Assembly: GCF_005222705.1 (NCBI RefSeq) | Contig: NZ_STGF01000006.1 | Coordinates: 230,714-294,713 of the forward strand | Length of the DNA stretch: 64,000 nt | Origin: Paenibacillus sp. SY21-1 | GTDB taxonomy: Bacteria > Bacillota > Bacilli > Paenibacillales > Paenibacillaceae | Direction: 5' to 3' | In this document: one piece after another, positions 1 through 8,419 of the stretch | Numbering within the stretch: position 1 is the first letter of the stretch | Layout: every line of letters begins with the position of its first letter | The notes under the pieces: model-generated | What the model was told of the DNA's origin: nothing | The model's input: only the letters and a program-made list of their open reading frames with translations | Databases searched by the model: none | Made by a program: the position numbers and the translations under genes

Positions 1-1
1 A

Positions 2-1360
2 TTGTACGGGATGGAAAGTCCGACAAGCGGGCAGATCCGGATAGACGGCAAGCCGGTAGCGTTTGCCAGTCCATCGGACGCTATTCGTCACAAAATCGGC
101 ATGGTGCATCAGCACTTCATGCTTTTTCCTTCGTTTACGATTGCAGAGAATATTGTCATCGGTCGGGAACCGGCAAGAGCGGGCACGTTTGACCGCAAAT
201 CCGCGGCAGCCGAGACGATTGCGCTTGGTCAGCAATACGGAATGCCGGTTGATCCATGGAAAAAAATCGAGGACTGCTCGCTAGGCATGCAGCAGCGCGT
301 GGAAATTTTAAAGGTGCTGCATCAAGGGGCGGAAATCATCGTATTGGACGAGCCGACCGGCGTGCTGACTCCGCTTGAGGTCAAGGAGCTGCTGCAAGCG
401 ATCAAGCTGCTTGCCGCCCAGGGCAAAAGCTTCATTCTGATCAGCCACAAGCTGCAGGAAATCATGGAGGTAGCCGACCGTATTACGGTGCTGCGCGACG
501 GAAAGGTGACGGGAACGGTCGAAGCCGGTCAAACGGACGTGGAGCAGCTTTCCAGGCTTATGGTAGGCCGCGAGCTGGCGAAGATCGGCAAGTCGGCTCT
601 CAAGAAAGGCGTCAAGGTGCTGGACGTCTCCGCCCTTTCGGTCAAGGGAGACAAAACCAAGCCGCTGCTCAGCGATGTATCCCTGCAGGTGCATGCGGGA
701 GAAATCGTTGGCATCGCCGGCATTTCCGGCAATGGACAGTCCGAGCTGCTTCAGGCGATTTCCGGACTGATGAAGTCCGATTCCGGCGAGGTCCATTTGC
801 TGGGCAACAACGTGACGGGGGCATCCGTCCGGGATATCAGGCAGCAGGGGCTGGCCCACATTCCCGAGGACCGATATCAATGGGGCGTCGCGAAGGATGC
901 AACCGTTGCGGATAACGGCCTAATGGGGCATGCGGACAAGCACCAGCGGCTGGGCATACTGAACGGCGGCCGAATCCGCGGCATGGTCGGAGAATGGGTG
1001 CAGCGGTTTGGCATTAAAACGGGCTCGGTTCATACGAAGGCGCAATATTTGTCGGGCGGCAATCTGCAGAAGCTGATCGTCGCGCGGGAGCTGGCGCAAA
1101 AAACGCCGTTCCTCATCGCTGCTGAACCGACAAGGGGCGTTGATGTCGGGGCGATGGAAATTATTCATAGCGAATTGCTTCACAAGCGCGAGGAGCAGGG
1201 AGCGATTCTGCTGGTTTCGTCGGAGCTAACGGAAATCATGAAGCTGTCCGACCGGATTCTCGTCATGTTCGAGGGCAGAATCGTCGGCGAGCTGGATGCC
1301 GAAACAGCGACAGAGGAGCAAATCAGTTTGTTGATGGCGGGAGGAAAAGCAGGTGGATAA
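2..1360 (+). CDS. nupO: Nucleoside ABC importer, ATP-binding subunit (5' end cut by window edge)
   Basis: Energises import of nucleosides together with the two permeases that follow. This is a tandem ATPase with two nucleotide-binding domains. The visible part holds the first signature (LGMQQRVEIL, about residue 94 of the visible part) and Walker B (IIVLDEPTG, about 112), then the second domain with a degenerate Walker A (GISGNGQSE, about 240, no lysine), signature LSGGNLQK (about 350) and a Walker-B-like FLIAAEPTRGVD. The lysine-less second Walker A is normal for this BmpA-associated/CUT2-like family. The first Walker A and the true start lie left of the window, so base 2 is only where reading begins. 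The 3' end overlaps the permease start by 8 bp. The nucleoside substrate is inferred from the family (B. subtilis NupNOPQ) and the phosphorylase at the operon end. The lipoprotein receptor gene is presumably just upstream. Confidence 0.88.
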   Translation: MYGMESPTSGQIRIDGKPVAFASPSDAIRHKIGMVHQHFMLFPSFTIAENIVIGREPARAGTFDRKSAAAETIALGQQYGMPVDPWKKIEDCSLGMQQRVEILKVLHQGAEIIVLDEPTGVLTPLEVKELLQAIKLLAAQGKSFILISHKLQEIMEVADRITVLRDGKVTGTVEAGQTDVEQLSRLMVGRELAKIGKSALKKGVKVLDVSALSVKGDKTKPLLSDVSLQVHAGEIVGIAGISGNGQSELLQAISGLMKSDSGEVHLLGNNVTGASVRDIRQQGLAHIPEDRYQWGVAKDATVADNGLMGHADKHQRLGILNGGRIRGMVGEWVQRFGIKTGSVHTKAQYLSGGNLQKLIVARELAQKTPFLIAAEPTRGVDVGAMEIIHSELLHKREEQGAILLVSSELTEIMKLSDRILVMFEGRIVGELDAETATEEQISLLMAGGKAGG

Positions 1361-2402
1361 GCTCGTGCAGGTTATGCGATCGCTGGTTCAGCCGTTGCTT
1401 GCTATCCTCGTTGGACTTATAGCGGGCGCGGTCGCGATCGCGATCGTCGGCGGCTCTATCATCGAAACCTATGGGGAGATGTGGAAGGGCGCCTTCGGCA
1501 GCTTTTATTTTTTCACGAATACGCTAAGCAGAGCGACGCCGATTATTCTGATCGGGCTTGGCGTTGCGCTTGCGTTCCGCGCGGGCTTTTTTAATCTCGG
1601 CGCGGAGGGGCAGATGGTGCTAGGCGCGCTAAGCGCCGCAGTAACGGCGATTTATTTGCCTGGCCCTGCCTGGCTCAAGCTCATTGCGGCGTTAGCCGCG
1701 GGCATTATTGCGGGAGGAATCTGGTCGGCGTTTGCAGGCTGGCTTGACGCCCGCTTCAGAATGAACTTGCTTATTACGACATTATTGCTTAATTATATAG
1801 CCGTCCTGTACGCCGGCTATATGGTTTCTTACCCGCTCAAGGACAATTCCGGCTCCGCGGCCATGGCCCAGACGGTCATGCTGGATTCGAGCGTTTGGAT
1901 GCCCAAGCTGTTCAAGGGAATGAGCTTGCATGCCGGGTTCGTACTCGCCGCCTTCGGCGCCATTCTGCTGTTCCTGTTCATGCGCTACACCGTGAAGGGC
2001 TACGAAATCAGAATGCTGGGCGGAAACCCGCTATTCGCAAGCTACGGCGGCGTTCAGCGCGGCAAAATGATGCTGATGAGCATGTTTGTCAGCGGCGGCT
2101 TCGCGGGACTGGCCGGCTCGGTAGAGGTGCTTGGCACGCAATACCGGTATATAGAAGGCGCGCTTACTGCGCCAGGCTATGCCTGGTCGGGCATTATGGC
2201 AACGCTGCTGGCAAGCTCCCACCCGATTGGAACGGCGCTTGCGGCGATTCTGCTTGCCGCTTTGCAGACGGGCGGGATGGGCGTGGAACGGAATACGGAC
2301 GTGCCGTTGGAGGTTTCAAGCATCATCCAGGCCGTGCTTATTTTATTCGTATCGGCCAAGCTTACCTATTCATTCATGAAACGCAAGAAAGCGGGGGGAT
2401 AA
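1353..2402 (+). CDS. nupP: Nucleoside ABC importer, permease subunit 1
   Basis: Integral membrane subunit of 349 residues with about eight to ten hydrophobic segments. It carries the family's characteristic early motif FFNLGAEGQMVLGA (about residues 79-92), shared with YufP/RbsC-like permeases. Together with the next gene it forms the transmembrane channel for the ATPase encoded upstream. The start lies 8 bp inside the end of the ATPase gene and is preceded by a GGAGG-containing stretch (GGCGGGAGG), so translation is coupled. The stop is one base short of the next start, as in a tight operon. Substrate assignment is by family and by the downstream nucleoside phosphorylase, not by sequence alone. 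Confidence 0.88.
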   Translation: MDKLVQVMRSLVQPLLAILVGLIAGAVAIAIVGGSIIETYGEMWKGAFGSFYFFTNTLSRATPIILIGLGVALAFRAGFFNLGAEGQMVLGALSAAVTAIYLPGPAWLKLIAALAAGIIAGGIWSAFAGWLDARFRMNLLITTLLLNYIAVLYAGYMVSYPLKDNSGSAAMAQTVMLDSSVWMPKLFKGMSLHAGFVLAAFGAILLFLFMRYTVKGYEIRMLGGNPLFASYGGVQRGKMMLMSMFVSGGFAGLAGSVEVLGTQYRYIEGALTAPGYAWSGIMATLLASSHPIGTALAAILLAALQTGGMGVERNTDVPLEVSSIIQAVLILFVSAKLTYSFMKRKKAGG

Positions 2403-2403
2403 C

Positions 2404-3327
2404 ATGGAACATTTATTCGATGCCTCGCTGTTTGCTACGACGCTGCGTCTCGTCACCCCGATTTTGCTGGCTGCGCTCGGCGGGGCGCTGTGCGCGAGGG
2501 TCGGCCTGTTTAACGTCGGCCTTGAGGGGCAGGTGCTGGTAGGCGCGTTCGCCGCCATTGTGGGGAATCACTTTACCGGAAACGTTTTTGCCGCGGTGCT
2601 TGTGGCGATGCTTTGTTCAGCCGTTTTCTCCGCGCTGTTCGGCTATATGAGCATCCATCTCAAGGCCAATGTGATTGTTGTCGGCGTTGCGTTCAACTTT
2701 CTGGCTGTTGGCCTTACGACCTTTTCGCTGCGCGCGATTTTTAATGTGAAGGGCGCCTATTCCAACAAGGATATGGTCGGCTTGCCGAAATGGGATATCC
2801 CGCTCGTCAAGGACATTCCGTGGCTGGGCGATGTGCTTTCCGGCCACACGCCGCTCGTTTATTTATCGTTCTTGCTTGTGCTTGTGCTGCAATGGTATTT
2901 ATTCAAGACGGTAAAAGGCTTCCGGCTGCTCGCCTCCGGCGAAAATCCCGGGGCGGCAAGGACGCTCGGCATTAAGGTCAGCAGCTATCAATATGGAGCG
3001 GTGCTGATGTGCGGCGTGCTGTGCGGACTAGCAGGAGCGCAGCTGTCGCTGGGCAACGTGACGATGTTTACGGAAGGGATGACGTCCGGACGCGGCTTTA
3101 TCGCGCTTGTGGCCACTATGCTTGGCCAATCGAACCCGCTCGGCGTTGCGGCGGCCAGCCTTCTGTTCGGACTGATGGATGCGTTCAGCTACAGGCTTCA
3201 GGGCTTCTCGATGCCTGCCCACTTTACCCTGATGCTGCCATACGTCGTAACGATTGCCGCTATGCTGTTCTTTAAGAACAAAAGCTACATGCAAGAAGCC
3301 CGCAAGGCAAATGAAAGCTCTCGCTAA
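2404..3327 (+). CDS. nupQ: Nucleoside ABC importer, permease subunit 2
   Basis: Second permease of the importer, 307 residues, strongly hydrophobic, with the matching motif LFNVGLEGQVLVGA early in the protein. Having two non-identical permeases with one double-headed ATPase is the standard layout of BmpA-type nucleoside transporters. It begins one base after the stop of the first permease. The C-terminus is a short charged cytoplasmic tail. A GAGGAGG ribosome binding site for the next gene follows directly, so the transcript probably continues into the molybdopterin enzyme and the phosphorylase. Confidence 0.88.
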   Translation: MEHLFDASLFATTLRLVTPILLAALGGALCARVGLFNVGLEGQVLVGAFAAIVGNHFTGNVFAAVLVAMLCSAVFSALFGYMSIHLKANVIVVGVAFNFLAVGLTTFSLRAIFNVKGAYSNKDMVGLPKWDIPLVKDIPWLGDVLSGHTPLVYLSFLLVLVLQWYLFKTVKGFRLLASGENPGAARTLGIKVSSYQYGAVLMCGVLCGLAGAQLSLGNVTMFTEGMTSGRGFIALVATMLGQSNPLGVAAASLLFGLMDAFSYRLQGFSMPAHFTLMLPYVVTIAAMLFFKNKSYMQEARKANESSR

Positions 3328-3347
3328 CGAACAAGAGGAGGCATCAT

Positions 3348-4022
3348 ATGCATAAAAAAGCAGAACGTTTGAAAAAGGTTAAACCGCTCCAAGCCGCGAA
3401 TGTAGCTCCCGAGCTTGCGCATCGCATACCGCCGGGGCAGACGGTAACCGACAGGTTTCCGATTTTGCACGAAGGCGAGATTCCCAGGTACGATATGGCT
3501 TCATGGTCGCTGCGTATTTTTGGCGAAGTGGAGGAGGAGCTGACATTCAGCTACGAGCAGCTGATGGCGATGCCGCAATCGAAGGTGCATTGCGACATCC
3601 ACTGCGTGACACGCTGGTCGAAGCTGGATACCGATTGGGAAGGCGTCCGCTTCAATGAGCTAATGCCTCTGCTTGGCGTCAAGCCGGAGGCGCGCTACGT
3701 CATGATTCATGCGGACGAGGAGTACGATACGAATCTGCCGCTTGCGGATTTGCTGGGCGACGATATATTGCTTGCGCACAGCTTTGACGGAGAGCCGCTG
3801 ACCGATAAGCACGGCTGGCCGCTAAGGCTGCTGGTTCCGCATCTCTATTTTTGGAAAAGCGCCAAATGGATTACCGGCATCGAATTTATGAAGGAAGATC
3901 GTGAAGGGTTCTGGGAGCGCAACGGCTTCCACAACACGGCCGACCCGTTTAAAGAGCAGCGCTTCAGCAGCGCGGACAATGAAATGCCGGATGACGAATG
4001 GCATAAGAAGGAGTATGACTGA
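3348..4022 (+). CDS. Molybdopterin-dependent oxidoreductase, sulfite-oxidase fold (YuiH-like)
   Basis: A 224-residue protein of the sulfite oxidase/YuiH family. The block HCDIHCVTRWSKLDTDW (about residues 82-98) contains the cysteine of the CVTRW motif that normally ligates molybdenum. No signal peptide or twin-arginine motif is visible, so it should be cytoplasmic. It starts at an ATG 7 bases after an AGGAGG ribosome binding site, 20 bp behind the permease gene, and its 3' end carries the ribosome binding site of the phosphorylase gene. Its substrate is unknown. Its position between a nucleoside importer and a nucleoside phosphorylase is unusual and raises the possibility of a nucleobase-related or N-oxide substrate, which is inference only. 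It could also be a passenger. Confidence 0.8.
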   Translation: MHKKAERLKKVKPLQAANVAPELAHRIPPGQTVTDRFPILHEGEIPRYDMASWSLRIFGEVEEELTFSYEQLMAMPQSKVHCDIHCVTRWSKLDTDWEGVRFNELMPLLGVKPEARYVMIHADEEYDTNLPLADLLGDDILLAHSFDGEPLTDKHGWPLRLLVPHLYFWKSAKWITGIEFMKEDREGFWERNGFHNTADPFKEQRFSSADNEMPDDEWHKKEYD

Positions 4023-4023
4023 T

Positions 4024-4749
4024 ATGTATTTGCCGATTTTGCAAGTGAATGCCGAGGATTTGCCAGAATATGCTATCGTCTGCGGCGATCCAAGGCGCGC
4101 CGAAATCATTGCGGGACGTTTGACGAATGCTCGGGAGCTGGCTTTCGCCCGGGAATACCGGACCTTTGTCGGAGAGTATGAGGGCGTACAGCTTGCTGTT
4201 GTCAGCCATGGGGTAGGATCGCCTGGCGCAGCCGTCTGCTTTGAAGAGCTGATTCGCGGCGGCGCTACAACCTTGATTCGTGTCGGAACAGCGGGCTCTT
4301 ACTCCGCCGAGCATCCGGCAGGGAGCTTGATTGTGAGCACGGCGGCGGTTCGCGCGGAAGGACTGACGCATCAGCTTGTGCCTGCGGGTTTCCCGGCGGT
4401 CGCTGACAGCGTAGTGACGGAAGCGTTGTACGAGGCGGCAAGCAGCGGCGAAGGCATCGTCAAAAAAGGCATAACGGTTACCCTTGACGTATTTTTTAAC
4501 GGTGTCGTCGACATCCCGCACAAGCAGTATAAAGCGGCGGGAGCGCTCGCCGTAGAAATGGAAATTGCAGCCTTGTATGTAGTCGCTTCGCTTCGCGGCG
4601 CTCGCGCCGGCGCTATTCTTGCACTGGACGGCTACGCCGACGCCGATCTGGCCGGCGAATACGATCCGCATACGTATGTGGTCGCCAACGCGATCGAGCG
4701 TGAAATCGACGCTGCGCTTGCAGCCATGGCGGCGCTTGCCTCGAAATAA
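4024..4749 (+). CDS. Nucleoside phosphorylase (purine nucleoside/uridine phosphorylase family)
   Basis: Cleaves nucleosides with phosphate to base plus (deoxy)ribose-1-phosphate in the cytoplasm, which fits the importer upstream. Family signatures are CGDPRRAE (phosphate loop), SHGVGSPGA, RVGTAGSY and VEMEIAALY (ribose and base contacts); length 241 residues is normal for the NP-I family. An in-frame ATG at 4015 lies only one base from the AAGGAG at 4008-4013, so the ATG at 4024, ten bases away, is preferred. The gene starts right behind the oxidoreductase stop. A terminator hairpin follows, so this is the last gene of the operon. Purine versus uridine specificity cannot be settled from the sequence. 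Confidence 0.85.
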   Translation: MYLPILQVNAEDLPEYAIVCGDPRRAEIIAGRLTNARELAFAREYRTFVGEYEGVQLAVVSHGVGSPGAAVCFEELIRGGATTLIRVGTAGSYSAEHPAGSLIVSTAAVRAEGLTHQLVPAGFPAVADSVVTEALYEAASSGEGIVKKGITVTLDVFFNGVVDIPHKQYKAAGALAVEMEIAALYVVASLRGARAGAILALDGYADADLAGEYDPHTYVVANAIEREIDAALAAMAALASK

Positions 4750-4762
4750 ACGCAGGCTGTCA

Positions 4763-4796
4763 GGCCGGTTCTCTAAGGAGAGCCGGTCTTTTTTTG
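4763..4796 (+). terminator. Intrinsic terminator of the nucleoside operon
   Basis: GC-rich inverted repeat (GGCCGGTTCTC against GAGAGCCGGTC, with wobble pairs) followed by a run of seven T, 14 bases after the phosphorylase stop. Confidence 0.85.
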
Positions 4797-4870
4797 GCTC
4801 AAATCAGTGATCAGTGCTTGACATTAGCTGAGCGGGAACGCTGCAGGACAAAGGGTTCTTCCGATCGCTG

Positions 4871-4923
4871 TTAAAGCCCGATTCCTTTTCATCATGGAAG
4901 CTAGGGGAGGAATCGGGCTTTAA
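4871..4923. repeat. Perfect 16-bp inverted repeat in the gap between operons
   Basis: TTAAAGCCCGATTCCT (4871-4886) and its exact reverse complement (4908-4923) flank a 21-base loop. Neither side ends in a T run, so it is not a classical terminator. It lies in the 292-bp gap 4750-5041, which otherwise holds the upstream terminator and, at 5027-5033, the AAGGAGG ribosome binding site of the next gene. It may be an RNA hairpin, a protein-binding site or a weak terminator. Confidence 0.6.
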
Positions 4924-5041
4924 AGGCGACCGCTGACGTTACTCCAGAATCATATTGACAATTAGCGAGGCAGACGGTATTTTTTACTTATTTCGACTAT
5001 CAGAAAAAAAACGGCTGCTCGGAGCGAAGGAGGTATGATCC

Positions 5042-5773
5042 ATGGACACTCTGTTTCGGTTTGACGCTCATGATGAGGCTCCCTTTGTCATGTTTGCGAC
5101 TGACCATTTGCTGGGGCTTGTTGCCATTATCGCGGCCTGCGCGGTTTTATATGCTTTTCGCCATGTCATTCGCGATTCAGTGAAACTGCGCTTTGCCGTC
5201 AGACTGCTGCTCATAGCGCTGCTGATCGCGTCCGAGGGCCTGCTGCAATACTGGTACATCGACCAGGGGATTTGGCGGAGCGGGATGTCGCTGCCGTTCG
5301 AGCTATGCGGCATTACGCTGCTATTATCCATTGTGATGCTGGTTACCAGAAGCAAACGGCTTTATGAATGCTTATTTTTTGCGGGCATCGGAGGCGCATC
5401 GATTGCGCTGCTGACGCCGAGCCTCGATTATCCGTTTCCGCATTTCAGGTTTGTGCTGTTTTTTGTCGCCCACGGGGCAATCATTGCCGCTTCGTTGTAC
5501 ATGACCTGGATTGAGCAATACAAGCCGACCTCGAAATCGATCTGGAAAACGATGATTTTTTTAAACGTTGTTGCGGCAGCGGTGTATACGGCGAACCGGC
5601 TGCTGGACGCCAATTATATGTTCCTGATGCGCAAGCCGGGCACGTTCTCCTTTTTGGATTATTTCGGCCCGTACCCTGTCTATTTGCTAGTAGAGGAAGT
5701 GTTTGCCTTTGTTCTGTTTACATTGATGTACGGTATGTTTTTTGCATGGGGCAGAGGAGGAGACAAACGATGA
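5042..5773 (+). CDS. YwaF/TIGR02206-type integral membrane protein
   Basis: A 243-residue protein with about six or seven hydrophobic segments, opening with a short polar stretch (FDAHDEAPFVMFATDHL) and ending with a helix close to the C-terminus. This pattern matches the TIGR02206/YwaF membrane proteins of Firmicutes, whose function is not known. The start is fixed by AAGGAGG at 5027-5033, eight bases upstream. Its stop overlaps the start of the AraC regulator in an ATGA, so the two are translated together. A role linked to sugar sensing is only a guess from this coupling and from the alpha-galactosidase further on. Confidence 0.7.
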   Translation: MDTLFRFDAHDEAPFVMFATDHLLGLVAIIAACAVLYAFRHVIRDSVKLRFAVRLLLIALLIASEGLLQYWYIDQGIWRSGMSLPFELCGITLLLSIVMLVTRSKRLYECLFFAGIGGASIALLTPSLDYPFPHFRFVLFFVAHGAIIAASLYMTWIEQYKPTSKSIWKTMIFLNVVAAAVYTANRLLDANYMFLMRKPGTFSFLDYFGPYPVYLLVEEVFAFVLFTLMYGMFFAWGRGGDKR

Positions 5774-6690
5774 GCGGCAGCGGATTGTTCGCAAGGGAGT
5801 GGCAGTCACCGGAAGCAAGGCCGCGCGTGACCGCTTACTACTTCAGGCAGTGGGATGGGTACGACATGGATTACCACCGCCATGAAGCGGTCGAAATTAT
5901 GTACGCGATCAACGGCGTTTGCAGGATAGGCATTCACGCGAACGATGATAAGCATATGGAGGTTGAACTCAAAAAAGGCGAATTTATTATTTTGGACGCG
6001 AATATGCGCCACCGGTTGATTGTGGACAAGCAGACGCCCTGCCGCATGTTGAACATTGAATTCCGAGTCAGCCAGGGCGAGGCTACGTTGCCTTCGCTGG
6101 GCGCGTTAGCCGGGCAGGATGCGGATTTGCGCGCATTGATGGAAGCTGTCGAGCCGTATTATGTGCTAAAGGATTCCAATGAGGTGTATCATACGCTTAA
6201 GCTGCTTGTGCTGGAGCTTGATGCGGGCGGAAAAGAGGCGCCCGGCGCGATGGGCGGCCTTCTGTTTCAGCAGCTCCTCATTCAAATCGCGCGCATCTAC
6301 CGCCAATCGGCGAAGATCGGCTCGCAGCAGCATGATTTGTATATCAACCAATGTCTGCAATTCATTCACCATAACTATGACCGCGATATCCAGGTCAAGG
6401 ACATCGCGGCGGCCGTTAACCTGCATCACGGTTATTTGCACCGGATTTTCAGAGCGAGAGTGGGTCAGAGCATTACGGAATATTTGACGGGGCTCCGTCT
6501 GGAGAAGGCCAAAATGCTGTTAAAGCAAACCGATATTCCGATTATGGATATTTGCGACTATATCGGCGTCGGCAGCAGGCAATATTTTCACGCCATGTTC
6601 AAAAAGCTTACCGGTCTTACGCCCGTGCAATACCGGACGCGTACGAGCACCGGGGAGGGCGACGACTCCCGAACGTATTTTCATGAATAA
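5770..6690 (+). CDS. AraC-family transcriptional regulator
   Basis: A 306-residue regulator: an N-terminal cupin-like sensing domain (HRHEAVEIMYAING, about residues 38-51) followed by a C-terminal double helix-turn-helix (about 205-300, with VKDIAAAVNLHHGYLHRIFR and the conserved YFHAMFKKLTGLTP). The start overlaps the stop of the membrane protein as ATGA and is preceded by GAGGAGG, so an upstream in-frame start at 5746 is unlikely. It lies directly upstream of, and in the same direction as, an alpha-galactosidase gene and probably controls it in response to an alpha-galactoside, which is inferred from position. Confidence 0.88.
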   Translation: MSGSGLFAREWQSPEARPRVTAYYFRQWDGYDMDYHRHEAVEIMYAINGVCRIGIHANDDKHMEVELKKGEFIILDANMRHRLIVDKQTPCRMLNIEFRVSQGEATLPSLGALAGQDADLRALMEAVEPYYVLKDSNEVYHTLKLLVLELDAGGKEAPGAMGGLLFQQLLIQIARIYRQSAKIGSQQHDLYINQCLQFIHHNYDRDIQVKDIAAAVNLHHGYLHRIFRARVGQSITEYLTGLRLEKAKMLLKQTDIPIMDICDYIGVGSRQYFHAMFKKLTGLTPVQYRTRTSTGEGDDSRTYFHE

Positions 6691-6748
6691 GTGACGATTT
6701 CTTACTCGATTGCTCATAGGAAGTCACGATATTGATAACGCTTCACCG

Positions 6749-6782
6749 TTGACCTTGTTAGAATAGGCAATAGAACGTTCTA
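6749..6782 (+). promoter_or_regulatory. Probable promoter of the alpha-galactosidase gene with a palindrome over the -10
   Basis: TTGACC (6749-6754), a 16-base spacer and TAGAAC (6771-6776) form a plausible sigma-A promoter. A perfect 12-bp palindrome TAGAACGTTCTA (6771-6782) covers the -10 element, where a bound regulator would block or position RNA polymerase. Confidence 0.5.
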
Positions 6783-6810
6783 CCTAACAACGACAGTGGA
6801 GGCGTATGAA

Positions 6811-8310
6811 ATGTCTAAATTTAAAATTGCTTTTATCGGCGCGGGCTCTATCGGATTCACTCGCGGCTTGCTGCGCGACCTGCTTGCCGTGCCTGAGTTT
6901 GCGAATATTGAGGTTGCATTTACAGACATTAATCCCAACAATCTTGAGATGGTTACGGCGCTTTGCCAACGCGATATAGACGAGAATGGACTGTCTATTC
7001 GCATCCAGGCGACGACGGACCGCAGAGCGGCGCTGCAAGACGCCAAATACGTCATTTGTACGATCCGGGTAGGCGGGCTTGAGGCTTTTGCTACCGATGT
7101 GGACATCCCGCTGAAATATGGCGTCGATCAATGTGTAGGGGATACGCTAAGCGCCGGCGGCATCATGTACGGGCAGCGCGGCATTGCCGAAATGATGAAC
7201 ATTTGCCGGGATATTCGCGAGGTAGCGGCCAGCGATGTGCTGCTGTTGAATTACGCCAATCCGATGGCGATGCTGACATGGGCATGCAACAAATACGGCG
7301 GAGTGCGTACAATCGGACTTTGTCACGGCGTACAGGGCGGCCACAAGCAAATCGCCGATGCGTTCGGACTGCAGCAGTCCGAGGTCGACATCATTTGCGC
7401 AGGCATCAATCATCAGACCTGGTACATCCAAGTCGAGCACAAGGGCGAGGATCTGACAGGCAAAATATTGGAGGCCTTCGAGAACCACGAGGACTTCAGC
7501 CGTACCGAGAAGGTGCGGATCGACATGCTGCGCCGATTCGGCTATTACAGCACCGAATCGAACGGACATTTGAGCGAGTATGTTCCTTGGTACCGGAAAC
7601 GTCCGGAGGAAATCAACGACTGGATCGATCTTGGCTCGTGGATCAATGGCGAAACCGGGGGGTATCTGCGCGTATGCACGGAGGGACGCAACTGGTTCGA
7701 GACGGACTTCCCGAACTGGATGAAGGACCCGGCCATGGAGTTTAAGGCCGAGAAGCGAGGCAACGAGCATGGCTCCTACATTATCGAGGGACTTGAAACG
7801 GGACGCGTCTACCGCGGGCATTTCAACGTCGAGAACAAAGGCGTAATCTCGAATTTGCCGAATGACGCGATTATTGAGGCGCCAGGCTATGTAGATCGCA
7901 ACGGCATCTCGATGCCGCTCGTCGGCGATCTTCCGCTTGGACCTGCCGCCGTATGCAATGTAAGCATCTCGGTTCAGCGTCTGGCTGTCGAAGCGGCCAT
8001 TCATGGCGACGACAAGCTGCTGCGTCAGGCGTTCATGATGGACCCGCTCGTTGGCGCGGTGTGCAATCCTAAGGAGATTTGGCAGCTTGTCGACGAGATG
8101 CTTGTGGCGCAGGAGCAGTGGCTCCCGCAATACGGCGAGGCAATCGCCGCTGCGAAGGAGCGACTGGAGACGGGCCCGCTGCTCCCTACACGCAGTGATT
8201 ATAAGGGAGCGGCAAGGCTGAAGGTAAAAACGGTTGAGGAGATGCAGCAGGATCGCGAAGCGGCGAACAAAAACGCGGGAGAGTCGGATAAAGGCCAGGA
8301 GCGCGTATAA
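6811..8310 (+). CDS. melA: Alpha-galactosidase, glycoside hydrolase family 4
   Basis: A 499-residue GH4 enzyme, which hydrolyses alpha-galactosides by an NAD+ and Mn2+ dependent redox mechanism in the cytoplasm. The N-terminus has the Rossmann dinucleotide loop IGAGSIGFTRGLLRDL. The metal-binding blocks NPMAMLTWA, LCHGVQGG and GINHQTWY follow. The ATG at 6811 is chosen because GTGGAGG at 6796-6802 serves as its ribosome binding site; a GTG at 6796 lies inside that site. The AraC regulator upstream and the palindrome over the -10 suggest inducible expression. There is no signal peptide, so the substrate (melibiose, raffinose or oligosaccharides from galactan or galactomannan) must be imported by a system not in this window. 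Confidence 0.92.
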   Translation: MSKFKIAFIGAGSIGFTRGLLRDLLAVPEFANIEVAFTDINPNNLEMVTALCQRDIDENGLSIRIQATTDRRAALQDAKYVICTIRVGGLEAFATDVDIPLKYGVDQCVGDTLSAGGIMYGQRGIAEMMNICRDIREVAASDVLLLNYANPMAMLTWACNKYGGVRTIGLCHGVQGGHKQIADAFGLQQSEVDIICAGINHQTWYIQVEHKGEDLTGKILEAFENHEDFSRTEKVRIDMLRRFGYYSTESNGHLSEYVPWYRKRPEEINDWIDLGSWINGETGGYLRVCTEGRNWFETDFPNWMKDPAMEFKAEKRGNEHGSYIIEGLETGRVYRGHFNVENKGVISNLPNDAIIEAPGYVDRNGISMPLVGDLPLGPAAVCNVSISVQRLAVEAAIHGDDKLLRQAFMMDPLVGAVCNPKEIWQLVDEMLVAQEQWLPQYGEAIAAAKERLETGPLLPTRSDYKGAARLKVKTVEEMQQDREAANKNAGESDKGQERV

Positions 8311-8330
8311 ACGCTTGCCGGCAAGCGTTT
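8309..8330 (+). terminator. Terminator-like perfect palindrome at the end of melA
   Basis: A perfect 22-bp palindrome (arms AAACGCTTGCC/GGCAAGCGTTT) overlaps the stop codon and ends in a short T stretch (GTTTGTT). It could terminate transcription in either direction. Confidence 0.6.
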
Positions 8331-8419
8331 GTTCAGGTCCGGCTATGACCTCCGCTTGGCCTTGGGCGACGACTCTCATCATGGAGCGCTCTATTGAGCA
8401 ACGTCCGTTGCACGGCCGT

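Noticed and set aside
7147..8382. A 411-codon minus-strand ORF opposite the alpha-galactosidase gene
   Set aside because: The plus-strand frame is a clear GH4 enzyme with a ribosome binding site. The opposite frame stays open because of the GC-rich codon usage and encodes no recognisable domain.
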